A stretch of DNA of 64,000 bases. Source: Sphingomonas sp. Root241 (GTDB lineage Bacteria; Pseudomonadota; Alphaproteobacteria; Sphingomonadales; Sphingomonadaceae). The number at the start of each line of letters is the position of its first letter. The stretch's first letter is position 1. Position numbers and translations under genes: made by a program. The notes below the pieces were generated by a model, which saw only the letters and a program-made list of their open reading frames with translations, had not been told where the DNA came from and made no database searches. This document shows positions 36,001 to 46,267 of this stretch, piece after piece. The stretch spans positions 1,049,776 to 1,113,775 of the forward strand of contig NZ_LMIV01000001.1 of the NCBI RefSeq assembly GCF_001428865.1, read 5' to 3'.

Positions 36001-36180
36001 ATGGATGCGCGCTATCATGGCCGCATGCGTTGGATGCTCCTCTTGTCCGTGGTCGCGTTGAGCGTCGCCGATGTGGCGGCCTTCTCGGGCCGGCACCTCG
36101 TCGGGATCGGCCATATCGCGCGCGATCAGATCGAGAGCATCCGCACCCGCGCCGACGAATATTCGCGCATCCCGGCCTGA
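36001..36180 (+). CDS. Small exported protein (59 aa), unknown
   Basis: A short frame with a hydrophobic stretch (MRWMLLLSVVALSVADVAAF) like a signal sequence and a polar C-terminus ending ADEYSRIPA. Over 80 percent of third positions are G or C, which supports coding. An inner ATG at 36025 may be the true start. It lies between the cupin and glutathione transferase genes. No family is recognised. Confidence 0.5.
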   Translation: MDARYHGRMRWMLLLSVVALSVADVAAFSGRHLVGIGHIARDQIESIRTRADEYSRIPA

Positions 36181-36184
36181 CGCA

Positions 36185-36850
36185 TCAGCCGCTCGCCGGC
36201 TTCTCGAACTGCTCGATCACCCAATCCTCTTCCTGTGCGGCCGCGATCCAGTCCTGCATGAAGGGATGCTGGAGCACCGCGAGCATATAGCTCTGCGCGA
36301 AGCGGGGGACGGGGAGCGAATAGGTCACGATTCGCGTCACTACCGGCGCGAACATCATGTCGACCGCACCGAACGCGCCGAACAGGAAATCGCCGTCGCC
36401 GCCGAAGCGCGCCCGGGCCTGCGCCCATAATTCCATGATGCGGCCCAGCTCGACGATCACGTCCGGGTCCGGCGTGCTAGGTGGATAGACCTGGCGGATG
36501 TTCATGCCGTGTTTGCGGCGGAGCGACGCGAAACCCGAATGCATCTCGGCCGCCATCGAGCGCGCCATCGCGCGCGCCATCGGATCCGCGGGCCAGAATT
36601 TGGTGCCGCCGGTCTTGTCGTTGAGATATTCGACGATCGCGAGGCTGTCCCACACCACCGCCTCATCGTCCCACAGGATCGGCACCTTGCCCGAGGAAGG
36701 GGCAAATTCGTCGCCCTGGCGGCGCTTGTCCCAATCCTGATCGTAGAGCGGCACCACGACCTCTTCGAACGGCAGCCCGGACTGCTTGCAGGCGAGCCAG
36801 CCGCGGAGCGACCAGGACGAATAGGCCTTGTTGCCGATGATGAGCTTCAT
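36185..36850 (-). CDS. Glutathione S-transferase family protein
   Basis: A 221-residue glutathione transferase-fold protein. The N-terminal thioredoxin-like part has NKAYSSWSLRGWLACK, with the catalytic-type serines, and VPILWDDEAVVWDSLAIVEYL. The C-terminal part is all-helical. It is divergently placed to a MarR regulator whose region includes strong palindromes, so it may be a target of that regulator. Substrate is unknown. Confidence 0.88.
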   Translation of the reverse strand: MKLIIGNKAYSSWSLRGWLACKQSGLPFEEVVVPLYDQDWDKRRQGDEFAPSSGKVPILWDDEAVVWDSLAIVEYLNDKTGGTKFWPADPMARAMARSMAAEMHSGFASLRRKHGMNIRQVYPPSTPDPDVIVELGRIMELWAQARARFGGDGDFLFGAFGAVDMMFAPVVTRIVTYSLPVPRFAQSYMLAVLQHPFMQDWIAAAQEEDWVIEQFEKPASG

Positions 36851-36909
36851 GGGCAGGCGGGATAGCGGCGCGACGGAGCGGGGGCAATGGACGCGCTTGA
36901 ACAACTCGA

Positions 36910-36940
36910 ATGATGCATATACATCATGCATATGCATCAT
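36910..36940. promoter_or_regulatory. Overlapping palindromes at the marR start, candidate operator
   Basis: ATGATG and CATCAT (36910-36915 and 36922-36927) form an inverted repeat with a six-base spacer. A perfect 12-base palindrome ATGCATATGCAT (36926-36937) overlaps it and contains the start codon. Two stacked sites of this type suit a MarR dimer and imply autorepression. Sequence evidence only. Confidence 0.5.
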
Positions 36941-37384
36941 GATTCTCCGGCCACTTCTTCCGCCTGTGCCTGCACCACGCTCCGCAAGGCGTCGCGGGCA
37001 GTGGCGCGTGTCTATGACGACGCGCTTGCCGCCAATGGGATGACCACTGCGCAATTCTCGCTCCTGCGCCATATCGCGCGCGGCGAGCCGCTGCCGCTGA
37101 GCCGGCTCGCCGAGCAGCTCTCGATGGACCGCAGCTCGCTCTACCGCGCGCTTGCGCCCATCGAGACCAGAGGCTGGGTGACCGTTTCCGCCGGCGAGGG
37201 GCGGACCAAACTGGCGTCGCTCACGGCCACAGGCCGCGCCGCGGTCGAGGGCGCGGAGGCGGATTGGGACGCGGTGCAGGAGCGCATCGTCGGTGCGATG
37301 GGCGAGGAGAAGTGGATGGAACTGGAAGCGGCACTGCGCGCGGTGACGGAACTGGCCGAGCGCGCGCCGGGAGCGAACGCATGA
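36926..37384 (+). CDS. MarR-family transcriptional regulator
   Basis: A 152-residue winged-helix protein with the MarR pattern MTTAQFSLLRHIARGEPLPLSRLAEQLSMDRSSLYRALAPIETRGWVTV. The N-terminus has a His-rich MHMHHD and two cysteines (CAC). It is coupled to the downstream MFS gene (ATGA overlap), so it likely controls an efflux pump and itself, and perhaps the divergent glutathione transferase. Confidence 0.9.
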   Translation: MHMHHDSPATSSACACTTLRKASRAVARVYDDALAANGMTTAQFSLLRHIARGEPLPLSRLAEQLSMDRSSLYRALAPIETRGWVTVSAGEGRTKLASLTATGRAAVEGAEADWDAVQERIVGAMGEEKWMELEAALRAVTELAERAPGANA

Positions 37385-38661
37385 CGGCGCTGCTCCGGCG
37401 GCTGCCGGTTTCGACGGGGGGCTATGCCGGCATCGTCGTCGGTGTGACCTTTCTGGCATTGCTGGTCTCGGCGGGGCTGCGTTCGGCGCCCGGCGTGATG
37501 ATGCTGCCGCTCGAACAGCATTTCGGCTGGGACCGCGCGACGATCTCGGCGGCGGCGGCGATCGGAATATTGCTCTATGGATTCGTCGGCCCCTTCGCGG
37601 CGGCGCTGATGCTGTCGATCGGCATCAAGCGGACGATGCTTGGCGGGCTGGTGCTGATGGCATCGGCGACCTTCGCCAGCCTGTGGATGACCGAGCCGTG
37701 GCAATATGTGCTGAGCTGGGGCGTGATCTCGGGCGTGGGCAGCGGCGCGGTGGCGTCGGTGCTCGGCGCGGCGGTGGTCAACCGCTGGTTCGCGACGCGG
37801 CAGGGGCTGGTGATGGGGATGCTCACCGCCAGCACCGCGACCGGCGCCCTGGTGTTCCTGCCGGTGCTTGCCTGGCTGGCCGAGGGCGGGGCATGGCGCC
37901 CGGTGGCGCTGGCCGTGTCGATCGCCAGCGCGACGATGCTGCCGCTCGTGTTCCTGTTCGTGCCCGAGCGGCCGCAGGACGTGGGCGTCCGCCGCTTCGG
38001 CGAGGCCGAGGATACCCCGCCACCGGCGCCGCTCAAGCAGGCTGCGACCGTGAGTCTCGCCTTTACGGCGCTGTTCCGCGCCGCGCGGACGCCGATGTTC
38101 TGGCTCCTGTTCGGCACCTTCTTCGTCTGCGGGCTGACCACCAACGGGCTGGTCGGCACGCACATGATCGCGTTTTGCGGCGATCACGGCATCGCGCCGG
38201 TCGCTGCGGCGGGCCTACTTTCGCTGATGGGACTGTTCGACCTGATCGGCACGACTGCTTCCGGCTGGCTGACCGACCGCTATGATCCCCGGAAGTTGCT
38301 GTTCGTCTATTACGGCCTGCGCGGGCTCTCGTTGCTGGCGCTGCCGTTCCTCGATTTCGGCCCGGGCAGCCTGTTCCTGTTCGCGGTCTTCTATGGGCTC
38401 GACTGGATCGCGACGGTGCCGCCGACGGTGAAGCTCGCCAATTTGACGTTCGGCGAGCGCGACGCGCCGATCGTGTTCGGCTGGGTGATGGTCGGCCACC
38501 AATTGGGCGCGGCCACCGCGGCGTTCGGCGCGGGAGCGATCCGCGCCTGGACCGGCACCTATACCCCCGCTTTCCTGATCGCCGGAGCGTTCGGTCTCGC
38601 CGCGGCGGTGGCGATCCTGGGCGGGCGGACCGAAGCGCGGACGCTTCAGCCGGCAACCTGA
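37381..38661 (+). CDS. MFS transporter
   Basis: A 426-residue major facilitator with about twelve membrane segments. The start overlaps the regulator's stop (ATGA). Segment GSGAVASVLGAAVVNRWFATRQGLVMGM is like OFA/oxalate-formate and monocarboxylate-type members (MCT-like). A drug or organic-anion role is possible given the MarR neighbour; substrate is unknown. Confidence 0.87.
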   Translation: MTALLRRLPVSTGGYAGIVVGVTFLALLVSAGLRSAPGVMMLPLEQHFGWDRATISAAAAIGILLYGFVGPFAAALMLSIGIKRTMLGGLVLMASATFASLWMTEPWQYVLSWGVISGVGSGAVASVLGAAVVNRWFATRQGLVMGMLTASTATGALVFLPVLAWLAEGGAWRPVALAVSIASATMLPLVFLFVPERPQDVGVRRFGEAEDTPPPAPLKQAATVSLAFTALFRAARTPMFWLLFGTFFVCGLTTNGLVGTHMIAFCGDHGIAPVAAAGLLSLMGLFDLIGTTASGWLTDRYDPRKLLFVYYGLRGLSLLALPFLDFGPGSLFLFAVFYGLDWIATVPPTVKLANLTFGERDAPIVFGWVMVGHQLGAATAAFGAGAIRAWTGTYTPAFLIAGAFGLAAAVAILGGRTEARTLQPAT

Positions 38662-38729
38662 CCGTAACGGCTTGCGGCGGGAGGAAAAAAACGACAGCAT
38701 CGACCCGGGGCACGTGAATCGAAGGGGGA

Positions 38730-40685
38730 ATGATGTCGCGTTGGGGGTGGAGCCTGCTGGTTGCGGGCGGGCTGGTCGCGATCGCTGCAACGGCAGGGGC
38801 GCAAACGGCGGACAAGCCGGCGGAGAAAGCGGCTGAAAAGAAGGCTGGGCCACTGGAGACTTCGGTTTTCGCCGAAATCCCGTCCTTCGAAGACCCCGAT
38901 CTTTCGCCCAATGGCAACACGATCGCCGCCAAGGTCGCAGTCAACGGCACCCAATATTTCGCGATCATCCCGCTCGACGGCGGCAAGCCGCGCCTCGTGG
39001 GCTTGGGAGATTCCGATCTCAACTGGTGGAAATGGGTCAATGACGATTGGCTGGTGCTCGGCATCGGCGAATTGCAGCCGTTCGAAGGCGACGACTTCTA
39101 TGTGCGGCGCGCGGTGAGCGTGAACGCCACCGGCACCAAGACGATCCTGCTGTCGAGCCGCGAAGCCGCCCAGAATGCCGACGACCTGATCTGGACCGCC
39201 ACCGACGGGACGCCGCGCATCCTGATGGCGTCGCAGATGTCGGTCTATTCGAACAATGCCGGTTTCTGGCCGCAGGTCGACGAGATCGACGTCTCCACCG
39301 GCAAGCGCAAGCTGGCGCTTCGCGGCCGCGAGGGGATCTGGGACTGGTATGCCGATGGCAGCGGCACGATCCGGATGGGGATCGGATCGTCGCTGGACGG
39401 ACGCACCCGCCGCGCAGTGTACCGTGAAAGCGGCAAGGACAGCTTCAGGACGATCGATCGCGCACGCACGCACAAGGACACGCTAACGGTGCCTTCGCTG
39501 TTCCTGAAGGAACCGGGCAAGGGCCTGATGATCTCGGACGATGGCGAGGGGTATTCGGCGCTGTACGAGCTCGATCTCGCGACGCTGACGCGGGGCAAAC
39601 AGCTCTTCGCGACCAAGGGCTACGACATCGGCGGGTTGGTGCGCGACCAGACCGGCTTCAACTATGTCGGCGTCTATGTGAACGAGAACAAGCGGGGCAT
39701 CCGCTGGACCGATCCGGCGATGGAGGCGATGCAAAAGACGATTGCCGACAAGATCAAGGGCGGCGAGCCGCGGATCGTCTCGCTCAATCGCGATCGCAGC
39801 GTGGCGATCGTCCATGTCGGCGGCGCAAACGCCCCCGGCGCCTATTTCCTGTACCGCGCTGCCGACGATTCGATGCAGCTCCTCAGGATGAACAACAGCA
39901 CGATCGGCATGAAGCGGATGCATCCCGTGCGTACGATCCGCTACAAGGCGCGCGACGGGCTGGAGATCGCCGCGGTGCTGACGCTGCCGTTCGGCAAGAA
40001 ATCGAATTTGCCGCTGATCGTGATGCCGCATGGCGGGCCCTTCGCGCGCGATACGGAGGAATGGGACTGGTGGACCCAGTTCCTCGCCGAGCGCGGCTAT
40101 GCAGTGATCCAGCCCAATTACCGCGGCTCTTCGGGCTATGGCACGCCGTTTACCGAGAAGGGGCTCGGCCAATGGGGCCTGGCGATGCAGGACGACCTCA
40201 ACGATGCGGTTGCCGAGCTCGCCAAATTGGGGATCGCCGATCCGAAGCGAGTCTGCATGGTCGGTGCCTCTTATGGCGGCTATGCGGCGATGCGCGCGGC
40301 GCAGCGCGACGGCAAGCTATACCGTTGTGCAGTGGCCTATGCCGGCGTCTCGGATCTCAACCGGATGAGCAGCCACGACCGCAACTTCCTCGGCGCGGGC
40401 GCGCGGAAGGACTGGCTCAAGATGCAGGCGCCGGACCTGAAGAGCGTTTCTCCGCTCAATCTCGCGAGCGATTTTTCGATTCCGATCCTGCTGGTGCATG
40501 GCAAGAAGGATCGGGTGGTGCCGCCGGTCCATTCGCGGGTGATGGCGCAGAAGCTCAAGGCGGCGGGCAAGGACGTGACCTGGATCGAGCAGCCCGAGGC
40601 CGATCATCATTTCTCGCGCAGCGAGGACCGGCTGGAGTTCCTGAAGGCGCTGGAGGCGTTCCTGGCCAAGCACAACCCGGCCTGA
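38730..40685 (+). CDS. S9-family prolyl oligopeptidase/dipeptidyl peptidase
   Basis: A 651-residue serine peptidase with a signal sequence (LLVAGGLVAIAATAGAQ), a beta-propeller region and a C-terminal alpha/beta hydrolase domain. The nucleophile motif GASYGGYAA is near residue 513, the Asp in GKKDRVV near 593 and the His in DHHFSR near 625. It should act on short peptides in the periplasm. A second ATG one codon later is equally possible. Confidence 0.9.
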   Translation: MMSRWGWSLLVAGGLVAIAATAGAQTADKPAEKAAEKKAGPLETSVFAEIPSFEDPDLSPNGNTIAAKVAVNGTQYFAIIPLDGGKPRLVGLGDSDLNWWKWVNDDWLVLGIGELQPFEGDDFYVRRAVSVNATGTKTILLSSREAAQNADDLIWTATDGTPRILMASQMSVYSNNAGFWPQVDEIDVSTGKRKLALRGREGIWDWYADGSGTIRMGIGSSLDGRTRRAVYRESGKDSFRTIDRARTHKDTLTVPSLFLKEPGKGLMISDDGEGYSALYELDLATLTRGKQLFATKGYDIGGLVRDQTGFNYVGVYVNENKRGIRWTDPAMEAMQKTIADKIKGGEPRIVSLNRDRSVAIVHVGGANAPGAYFLYRAADDSMQLLRMNNSTIGMKRMHPVRTIRYKARDGLEIAAVLTLPFGKKSNLPLIVMPHGGPFARDTEEWDWWTQFLAERGYAVIQPNYRGSSGYGTPFTEKGLGQWGLAMQDDLNDAVAELAKLGIADPKRVCMVGASYGGYAAMRAAQRDGKLYRCAVAYAGVSDLNRMSSHDRNFLGAGARKDWLKMQAPDLKSVSPLNLASDFSIPILLVHGKKDRVVPPVHSRVMAQKLKAAGKDVTWIEQPEADHHFSRSEDRLEFLKALEAFLAKHNPA

Positions 40686-40703
40686 GCCGCAGGAGCGGGG
40701 AAG

Positions 40704-42302
40704 TCAGGCGGCGAGCGTCGCGACGAAACTGCGCATCTCGCGCATCAGCAACTCGGTCTTGCCGACCAGATCGGTGGTCACCGCGCCCAGTTCCTCTGTG
40801 ACGCCGGCGGCGGCGCCAGCGGCATGTTCGGCGATCGCGGCGCTGCCGTGGAGGCTCGAAGTGAGTGCGGCGGCTGAGCCGGCATATCGCTGGATCGAGC
40901 GGATGACGTCACCCTGCCGCGCCATCGCCTGCTCGACCGCGCCGGCGCCTTCGGTGATACGGCCGAAGCTCGCACGCATGTCGCTGACGATGGTGGCGGT
41001 GGAGGTGACCGCGTCGGTGATCTGCGCGAGCTGGCAGCGAATGTCCCTGGTCGCGAATGAGGTCTGCGAGGCGAGCGCCTTCACTTCCTGCGCGACGACC
41101 GCGAAGCCGCGGCCCGCCTCGCCTGCGCGCGCGGCCTCGATCGAGGCGTTCAAGGCGAGCAGATTGGTGCGCGCGGCGATCTCGGCGATCAGATCGGCGA
41201 TGGTGCCGGCGCTGCTGGCAAAATCGACCAAGGTCGCGAAGCGATCGTCGGCGGCGAGGGAGAGCGTGTGCAGATGTGCCGTGGTCGCTTCCTGCGCGGC
41301 GATACTGGCCTCGACCGCGGCGCGGGCATGGCCGAGATTCTCGGATTCGCCGAGCAGCACCGTGGCGCCGTCATCGGCCTTGCTGATGTGGCCGACGATG
41401 CCGTGAACCTGATCCTGCGAGGTGCGGGCGCTCAGCACCAGCAGCTCGGCGGACTGGCGCGTCCGATCGGCGGCGGCGGCGAGATCGGTGACGTTGCGCA
41501 CGAAGATCTGTTCGAACTGACCGGCGATGCGCCGCACTTCGTCGTCGCGGGCGCAGCGGCTCGCGGCCTCCATGCGGGTACGCGCCTCGGCGGCGGCGGC
41601 CTGGCGCTGCCATTCCTCGCGCTGGGCCTCGGTACGAAGCAGGTCGCGCTCGTGCTCGGCGGCGGCGCGGGCCTGGCCCAGCTCATATTGCTGCGCGACA
41701 AGGGCGGACTGTTCGAGCACGAAACGGCCGAGCAGGAGGATGTACGCTCCGAGAAACACCGACATGCCGGTCGGCAGTTTCCACAGGATCGCAAAGACGA
41801 AGCTGACCAGATTGGCGGTGACCAGGAACGCGAGGCTCGCGGGCGGCAACGCGGCGTAGCGCAGCGCGCCGACCGCGGTGACGCCGGCGATCACCGCGAC
41901 CACCACGATGAGCTGGCTATCGGCCGCGCCCAGCCCGCAGGTGCCGAGGAACACCATCCAGCCGAAAGCGGCGAGGCAGCCTTGCGCGGCCGACAGGTGA
42001 ACCGCATGCCGCGAGCTGGCGACGTGCCAGCCGCGTGCCTGCTGGCGAATGTAGCGGACCAGAAACCCGCTGAGGATGCCGAGATGGAGCACGAGCGCGG
42101 CGATGCGGACCGGCAGGTAATCGGCATCGTGGGACATCGCCAGCATCCCGATGCTGACGATCACCGACATCGCGAAGGTGAACGGGAAGCCGCGCGATAC
42201 CGACACTATCTGGATGCGTACCAGTTCCTCGGGCAGCGCCACCCAGCGGCCGTAAACGGCGCGGGCGAGACGGGAGGTCAAAGGGCGCAGCGAGAGGATC
42301 AC
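40704..42302 (-). CDS. Methyl-accepting chemotaxis-like protein with membrane N-terminus
   Basis: A 532-residue protein. The first ~200 residues form about six membrane helices (MASE-like integral sensor), then a coiled coil and an MCP signalling domain with the hairpin tip [31 protein letters not shown]. No large periplasmic ligand domain is present. No che genes are near it, so it is an orphan receptor. The input signal is unknown. Confidence 0.85.
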   Translation of the reverse strand: MILSLRPLTSRLARAVYGRWVALPEELVRIQIVSVSRGFPFTFAMSVIVSIGMLAMSHDADYLPVRIAALVLHLGILSGFLVRYIRQQARGWHVASSRHAVHLSAAQGCLAAFGWMVFLGTCGLGAADSQLIVVVAVIAGVTAVGALRYAALPPASLAFLVTANLVSFVFAILWKLPTGMSVFLGAYILLLGRFVLEQSALVAQQYELGQARAAAEHERDLLRTEAQREEWQRQAAAAEARTRMEAASRCARDDEVRRIAGQFEQIFVRNVTDLAAAADRTRQSAELLVLSARTSQDQVHGIVGHISKADDGATVLLGESENLGHARAAVEASIAAQEATTAHLHTLSLAADDRFATLVDFASSAGTIADLIAEIAARTNLLALNASIEAARAGEAGRGFAVVAQEVKALASQTSFATRDIRCQLAQITDAVTSTATIVSDMRASFGRITEGAGAVEQAMARQGDVIRSIQRYAGSAAALTSSLHGSAAIAEHAAGAAAGVTEELGAVTTDLVGKTELLMREMRSFVATLAA

Positions 42303-42403
42303 TGATCCATTTTAGGCAGGAATGGCGGCGCTGCGGGTTTTGCGTGCAAGTATAAGTAGTTGAACCTAGGTCTCACGCCGTCCCATGGACCTGGGCAGCG
42401 CCG

Positions 42404-43537
42404 TCACAGCCGGAGATGGATCCCGCGACGGTGGAACGGCACGAGCGCTGCGAGAACGAGCGCGAGTGCGATCAGGGCATAAGCGAAGGAGGCGGCATAG
42501 GGATCCGGGATCAGGGCGCTCAGCCGCGCGAAGCCCCAGTCCTGGACGCTCCGGCCGCCGACGAACAGACGGAAGCCGGCGATGCCGACGAGCACCGACA
42601 GGATATAACCGAGGATCGCATTCATACCGAGCATGTGGAGCGGGGCGAGCAGGCGGGGCACGCCTTTTCTGGTCGCTGCCATGCAGAAGGCGAGGAGCAA
42701 TGCGGACGCTCCCGAGGTGAAGATCGCGAAGCTGCTGGTCCATAGCTTCTTGTTGATCGGCAGAATGGGGTGGAGGAGCAGCCCCACCGCGACGAGCGCC
42801 GCGCCCGCAAGCGCAATCCGCAAGGTCGCCCGCGCCGGTTCGCGCTGCCACGCGATCGCGGCGAGCATGCCGAACAGCACATTGGCGAGTGCGGATATCG
42901 TCGAGAGCAGGCCTTCGGGGTCGTAGACGACATTCCCCGCGGCATCGGTGCCGCCGCGCCAGATATGCGCGGTGGTGAACACCGCGCGATCGACGAAGCC
43001 GGTGAGATTGCCTTCGGGGCTGAGCTGGCCCGCGCCATGGCCAGGGACCGGCACGAAGGCGAGTAAAGCCCAGTAGAGCAGCAATGCTGCCAGTGCCGTG
43101 GTGAGGATCGCAGCCGGGCCAAGCGCGCGGCGGCCTTCCATTTGTCTCGACGCAGTGAGGATCGCGATGCTCGCCGCGAGCGCGTAGCAGAGCCCGATCC
43201 GCTGGAGAACGCCGGGGAAGCGGAAGGTGGCAAATTCGGGGCGGGCGAGGAGCTGGAGCCCCCAGCCGATCGCGATGAGCAGCACGGTGCGCCGCGCGAT
43301 CTTCAACCAAATCGCGCCATCGATCTTGCGCGGAAAGGACAAAGCGAGCGCCACGCCGACCGCGAAGAGGAAGGCGGGAAAGACGAGATCGGTCGGCGTC
43401 CAGCCATGCCATTCGGCGTGATCGAGCGGCCACCAGAGATGCGACCAGCTGCCCGGCGTGTTGACGAGGATCATCCCCGCGACCGCGAGCCCGCGGAAAA
43501 TGTCGAGGCCGGCGAGACGCGGCCTCGCAGGGCTCAA
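42404..43537 (-). CDS. Heparan-alpha-glucosaminide N-acetyltransferase-like membrane acyltransferase
   Basis: A 377-residue protein with about ten membrane segments. The N-terminus [23 protein letters not shown] is the signature of the HGSNAT/DUF5009-type acyltransferases (YeiB relatives); the conserved region continues with [16 protein letters not shown]. The TTG at 43537 is chosen because GGAGG stands seven bases upstream and the start overlaps the engB stop (TTGA). It may transfer an acyl group to a cell-envelope sugar; substrate is unknown. Confidence 0.82.
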   Translation of the reverse strand: MSPARPRLAGLDIFRGLAVAGMILVNTPGSWSHLWWPLDHAEWHGWTPTDLVFPAFLFAVGVALALSFPRKIDGAIWLKIARRTVLLIAIGWGLQLLARPEFATFRFPGVLQRIGLCYALAASIAILTASRQMEGRRALGPAAILTTALAALLLYWALLAFVPVPGHGAGQLSPEGNLTGFVDRAVFTTAHIWRGGTDAAGNVVYDPEGLLSTISALANVLFGMLAAIAWQREPARATLRIALAGAALVAVGLLLHPILPINKKLWTSSFAIFTSGASALLLAFCMAATRKGVPRLLAPLHMLGMNAILGYILSVLVGIAGFRLFVGGRSVQDWGFARLSALIPDPYAASFAYALIALALVLAALVPFHRRGIHLRL

Positions 43538-44172
43538 CCCACCGCCTCCAGCACCGCGGCGCGCAGCTCGGGGAGGCCCATGCCCTTTTCGCTCGACGTG
43601 GCGATGATCTCCGGATGCGCTGCCGGGCGCTTCCGCGCCTCGGCCTCGGTGCGTTCGCGGACCTCGGCGAGTTCGGTCGCCTTGATCTTGTCGGTCTTGG
43701 TCAGAACGATCCGGTAACTCACCGCGGCGGCGTCGAGCATGTCGAGGATATCGTTGTCGACGTCCTTGATGCCGTGGCGCGAGTCGATCAGCACCAATGC
43801 GCGCTTGAGCACATCGCGGCCGCGCAGAAAGTCGTTCACCAGATAGCGCCATTGGCGCTGCATGTCCTTGGGCGCCTTGGCGAAGCCATAGCCGGGCATG
43901 TCGACGAGGCGGAACCTGAGCGGATCGCCGACATCGAAGAAGTTGAGTTCCTGCGTGCGGCCGGGCGTGTTCGACGTGCGCGCGAGGCCGTTGCGGTTGG
44001 CGAGCGCGTTGAGCAGCGACGATTTGCCCACGTTCGAGCGGCCGGCGAACGCGACCTCGGGCACCACCGGGTTCGGCAGATGCTCGAGCTTGGGCGCCGA
44101 TTTCAGGAAGGCGATCGGGCCGGCGAAAATCTTTCGCGCGGCCTCGACCTGATCGTCGTCGAAGCCGCTCAC
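43534..44172 (-). CDS. engB: Ribosome biogenesis GTP-binding protein EngB/YsxC
   Basis: A 212-residue small GTPase. The P-loop GRSNVGKSS, switch [10 protein letters not shown]3 DMPGYG and G4 TKTDK are present, the pattern of EngB. It is needed for 50S assembly. The GTG at 44172 overlaps the yidC stop (GTGA). Longer upstream frames lie inside yidC. Confidence 0.94.
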   Translation of the reverse strand: MSGFDDDQVEAARKIFAGPIAFLKSAPKLEHLPNPVVPEVAFAGRSNVGKSSLLNALANRNGLARTSNTPGRTQELNFFDVGDPLRFRLVDMPGYGFAKAPKDMQRQWRYLVNDFLRGRDVLKRALVLIDSRHGIKDVDNDILDMLDAAAVSYRIVLTKTDKIKATELAEVRERTEAEARKRPAAHPEIIATSSEKGMGLPELRAAVLEAVG

Positions 44173-45887
44173 TTCGCCTTCGCTTCCTTCTTGATCGGCT
44201 CCTTGAGCGACGGATGCCGCTGATAGAGCAGCCATTGCTGGGCGATCGTCAGCACGTTCGACGTGATCCAGTAGACCTGCAGGCCCACCGCGAATGGCGC
44301 CATCAGGAACATCATCATCCACGGCATGATGCTGAAGATCTGCTTCTGCATATCGTCCATCGGCGCCGGGTTGAGCTTGAACTGGAAGTACATCGAGATG
44401 CCGAGCAGGATCGGGATTACGCCGATCGCGATGAAGTGCGGGGGCGTAAAGGCGAGCAGCCCGAACAGGTTGAGCGGCGTCAGCGGATCGGGCGCCGAGA
44501 GATCCTGGATCCATCCGACGAAGGGCCGGTGGCGCATTTCGATCGTGAGCAGCAGCACCTTGTACAATGCGAACATGATCGGAATCTGGATCACGATCGG
44601 AAGGCAGCCGGCGAGCGGATTGACCTTCTCCTCCTTGTACAGCTTCATGATCTCCTGCTGCTGGCGCTGCTTGTCGTCCTTGTAGCGTTCCTGCAGCGCC
44701 TTCATCTTCGGTTGGACCGCCCGCATCGCCGCCATCGAGGCGAACTGGCGCTGCGCGATCGGGAAGAGCAGCAAGCGGATCGTGATCGTCAGCAGGATGA
44801 TCGCGACGCCGAAATTGCCGACGAGGCGGAACAGCCAGTCGAGATAATAGAAGATCGGCTGCTCGATGATGCCGTACCAGCCCCAGTCGATCGCGCGATC
44901 GAACTGCACGATGCCCTGCTCGTTCTCATATTTATCGAGGAGCTTCACTTCCTTCGCGCCGGCGAAGAAGCGGCTGTTGTAGGTGACCTTCTTGCCCGGC
45001 ACGAGGTTGAGCGGCTCGGACAGGCGGTAATCGGCCTGATAGGCCTTGCCGGTCTCGCCGCGTTGCTGGAGCTGGACGGGCACGCGCTGATCGGGGACCA
45101 ATGCGGTCAGCCAGTAATGATCGGTATAGCCGACCCAGCCGCCGGTGGTGCTGAATTGCTGCGGCGTCCCTTCGACGTCCTTCCAGTTGACGTAGTTCGC
45201 CGCCCCTTGGGAGATTGCGATCGGGCCGACATGCGCGGCCCATTGATCGGGATCGACCGAACGCTCGGCGCGCGAGACGAGTGCGAAGGGCGTGACCGAC
45301 ACCGGCGTGGTGCCGACATTCGCCACCGTCTGGCGGATGTTGAACATATAGTTGTCGTCGACCGACAGTTCGATGCGGAACAGCTGGCCCGTCGGGCTCT
45401 GCGAAGTGAGCGTGACCGGGGTGGTGGGAGTCAGCCTGGTGCCGCTGGCCTGCCACACCGTGTCGGGACCTGGAGCCGCGACGCCCGCACCCTGCCACCC
45501 GAACTGCGCGAAATAGGCACCCTTGGCGCCGCCCGGCGAGAGTAGGCGGATCGGCGGCGAATTCTTGGCGACGGTCTCGGCATATTGGCTGAGGACGAGA
45601 TCGTCGAGGCGCGCGCCCTTGAGGTTGATCGAGCCGCGCAGCTTGGGCGTTTCGATCGCCACGCGCGGCGTCTCGGCGAGCACGATCTGGCGATCGCGCA
45701 GCGCCTTGGGCGAATCGCCGGCGGGATCGGCGCCGGGATTTGAGACGACCTTGGTCTTGCCGCCCTCGATCGTGACCGGCGCGGGCTGCTGCTGCGGGAA
45801 GATCCAGTGTGCGATCTGCGGCCAGCCGAACAGGATCAGTGCGGCCAGCACTGCAAAGATCACGAAATTCTTTTGGTCGTGTTTCAC
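44169..45887 (-). CDS. yidC: Membrane protein insertase YidC
   Basis: A 572-residue YidC of the Gram-negative type. One N-terminal membrane helix ([17 protein letters not shown]) precedes a large periplasmic domain (about 30-350), and the conserved five-helix core follows, including [22 protein letters not shown] and MAGC-like hydrophobic turns ([16 protein letters not shown]). It inserts and folds inner-membrane proteins. The GTG at 45887 gives the usual start. It is followed by engB with overlap. Confidence 0.96.
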   Translation of the reverse strand: MKHDQKNFVIFAVLAALILFGWPQIAHWIFPQQQPAPVTIEGGKTKVVSNPGADPAGDSPKALRDRQIVLAETPRVAIETPKLRGSINLKGARLDDLVLSQYAETVAKNSPPIRLLSPGGAKGAYFAQFGWQGAGVAAPGPDTVWQASGTRLTPTTPVTLTSQSPTGQLFRIELSVDDNYMFNIRQTVANVGTTPVSVTPFALVSRAERSVDPDQWAAHVGPIAISQGAANYVNWKDVEGTPQQFSTTGGWVGYTDHYWLTALVPDQRVPVQLQQRGETGKAYQADYRLSEPLNLVPGKKVTYNSRFFAGAKEVKLLDKYENEQGIVQFDRAIDWGWYGIIEQPIFYYLDWLFRLVGNFGVAIILLTITIRLLLFPIAQRQFASMAAMRAVQPKMKALQERYKDDKQRQQQEIMKLYKEEKVNPLAGCLPIVIQIPIMFALYKVLLLTIEMRHRPFVGWIQDLSAPDPLTPLNLFGLLAFTPPHFIAIGVIPILLGISMYFQFKLNPAPMDDMQKQIFSIMPWMMMFLMAPFAVGLQVYWITSNVLTIAQQWLLYQRHPSLKEPIKKEAKAK

Positions 45888-45909
45888 CGAATAGTCCCCG
45901 GAAAGTCCG

Positions 45910-46122
45910 TCATGGCACGGGATCGTAGCCGTGCCCGCCCCATGGATGGCAGCGCAGGATGCGCCTTGCGGCCAGCCAGCCGCCCTTGAGCGCTCCATAG
46001 CGGCGGAGCGCCTCGATTGCATAGGCCGAACAGCTGGGCGCGTAGCGGCAGCTGGGCGGCAGGATGAGCGAGGGGCCGAGCTGCCAGCCCCGAGCAATGA
46101 GGATGAGAAGACGCGCTAGCAT
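45910..46122 (-). CDS. yidD: Membrane protein insertion efficiency factor YidD
   Basis: A 70-residue protein with an amphipathic N-terminus and the invariant [14 protein letters not shown] and [12 protein letters not shown]. It sits between rnpA and yidC, which is its usual position, and helps YidC-dependent insertion. An ATG six codons upstream is possible. Confidence 0.93.
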   Translation of the reverse strand: MLARLLILIARGWQLGPSLILPPSCRYAPSCSAYAIEALRRYGALKGGWLAARRILRCHPWGGHGYDPVP

Positions 46123-46144
46123 GTCGCCATCCTCCAACAATAAA

Positions 46145-46254
46145 CGTCACCCCCGCGAAAGCGGGGGCCCATCTCCGCGGCCATCCGCGCTTCCCACGGC
46201 TGTGGGATTTCTGGCATCTGCAGGAGATGGGCCCCCGCTTTCGCGGGGGTGACG
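46145..46254. repeat. Dispersed inverted-repeat element, copy 2 (about 110 bp)
   Basis: Arms at 46145-46176 and 46223-46254 (cgtcacccccgcgaaagcgg and its inverse) match copies at 29283 and 53782. It is inserted between yidD and rnpA, a normally compact spacing. Confidence 0.8.
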
Positions 46255-46267
46255 GAAAAGTGGAAGA

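Noticed and set aside
44214..45545. A 443-codon open frame opposite yidC
   Set aside because: Shadow frame rich in Arg, Asp and Glu; yidC on the other strand is certain.
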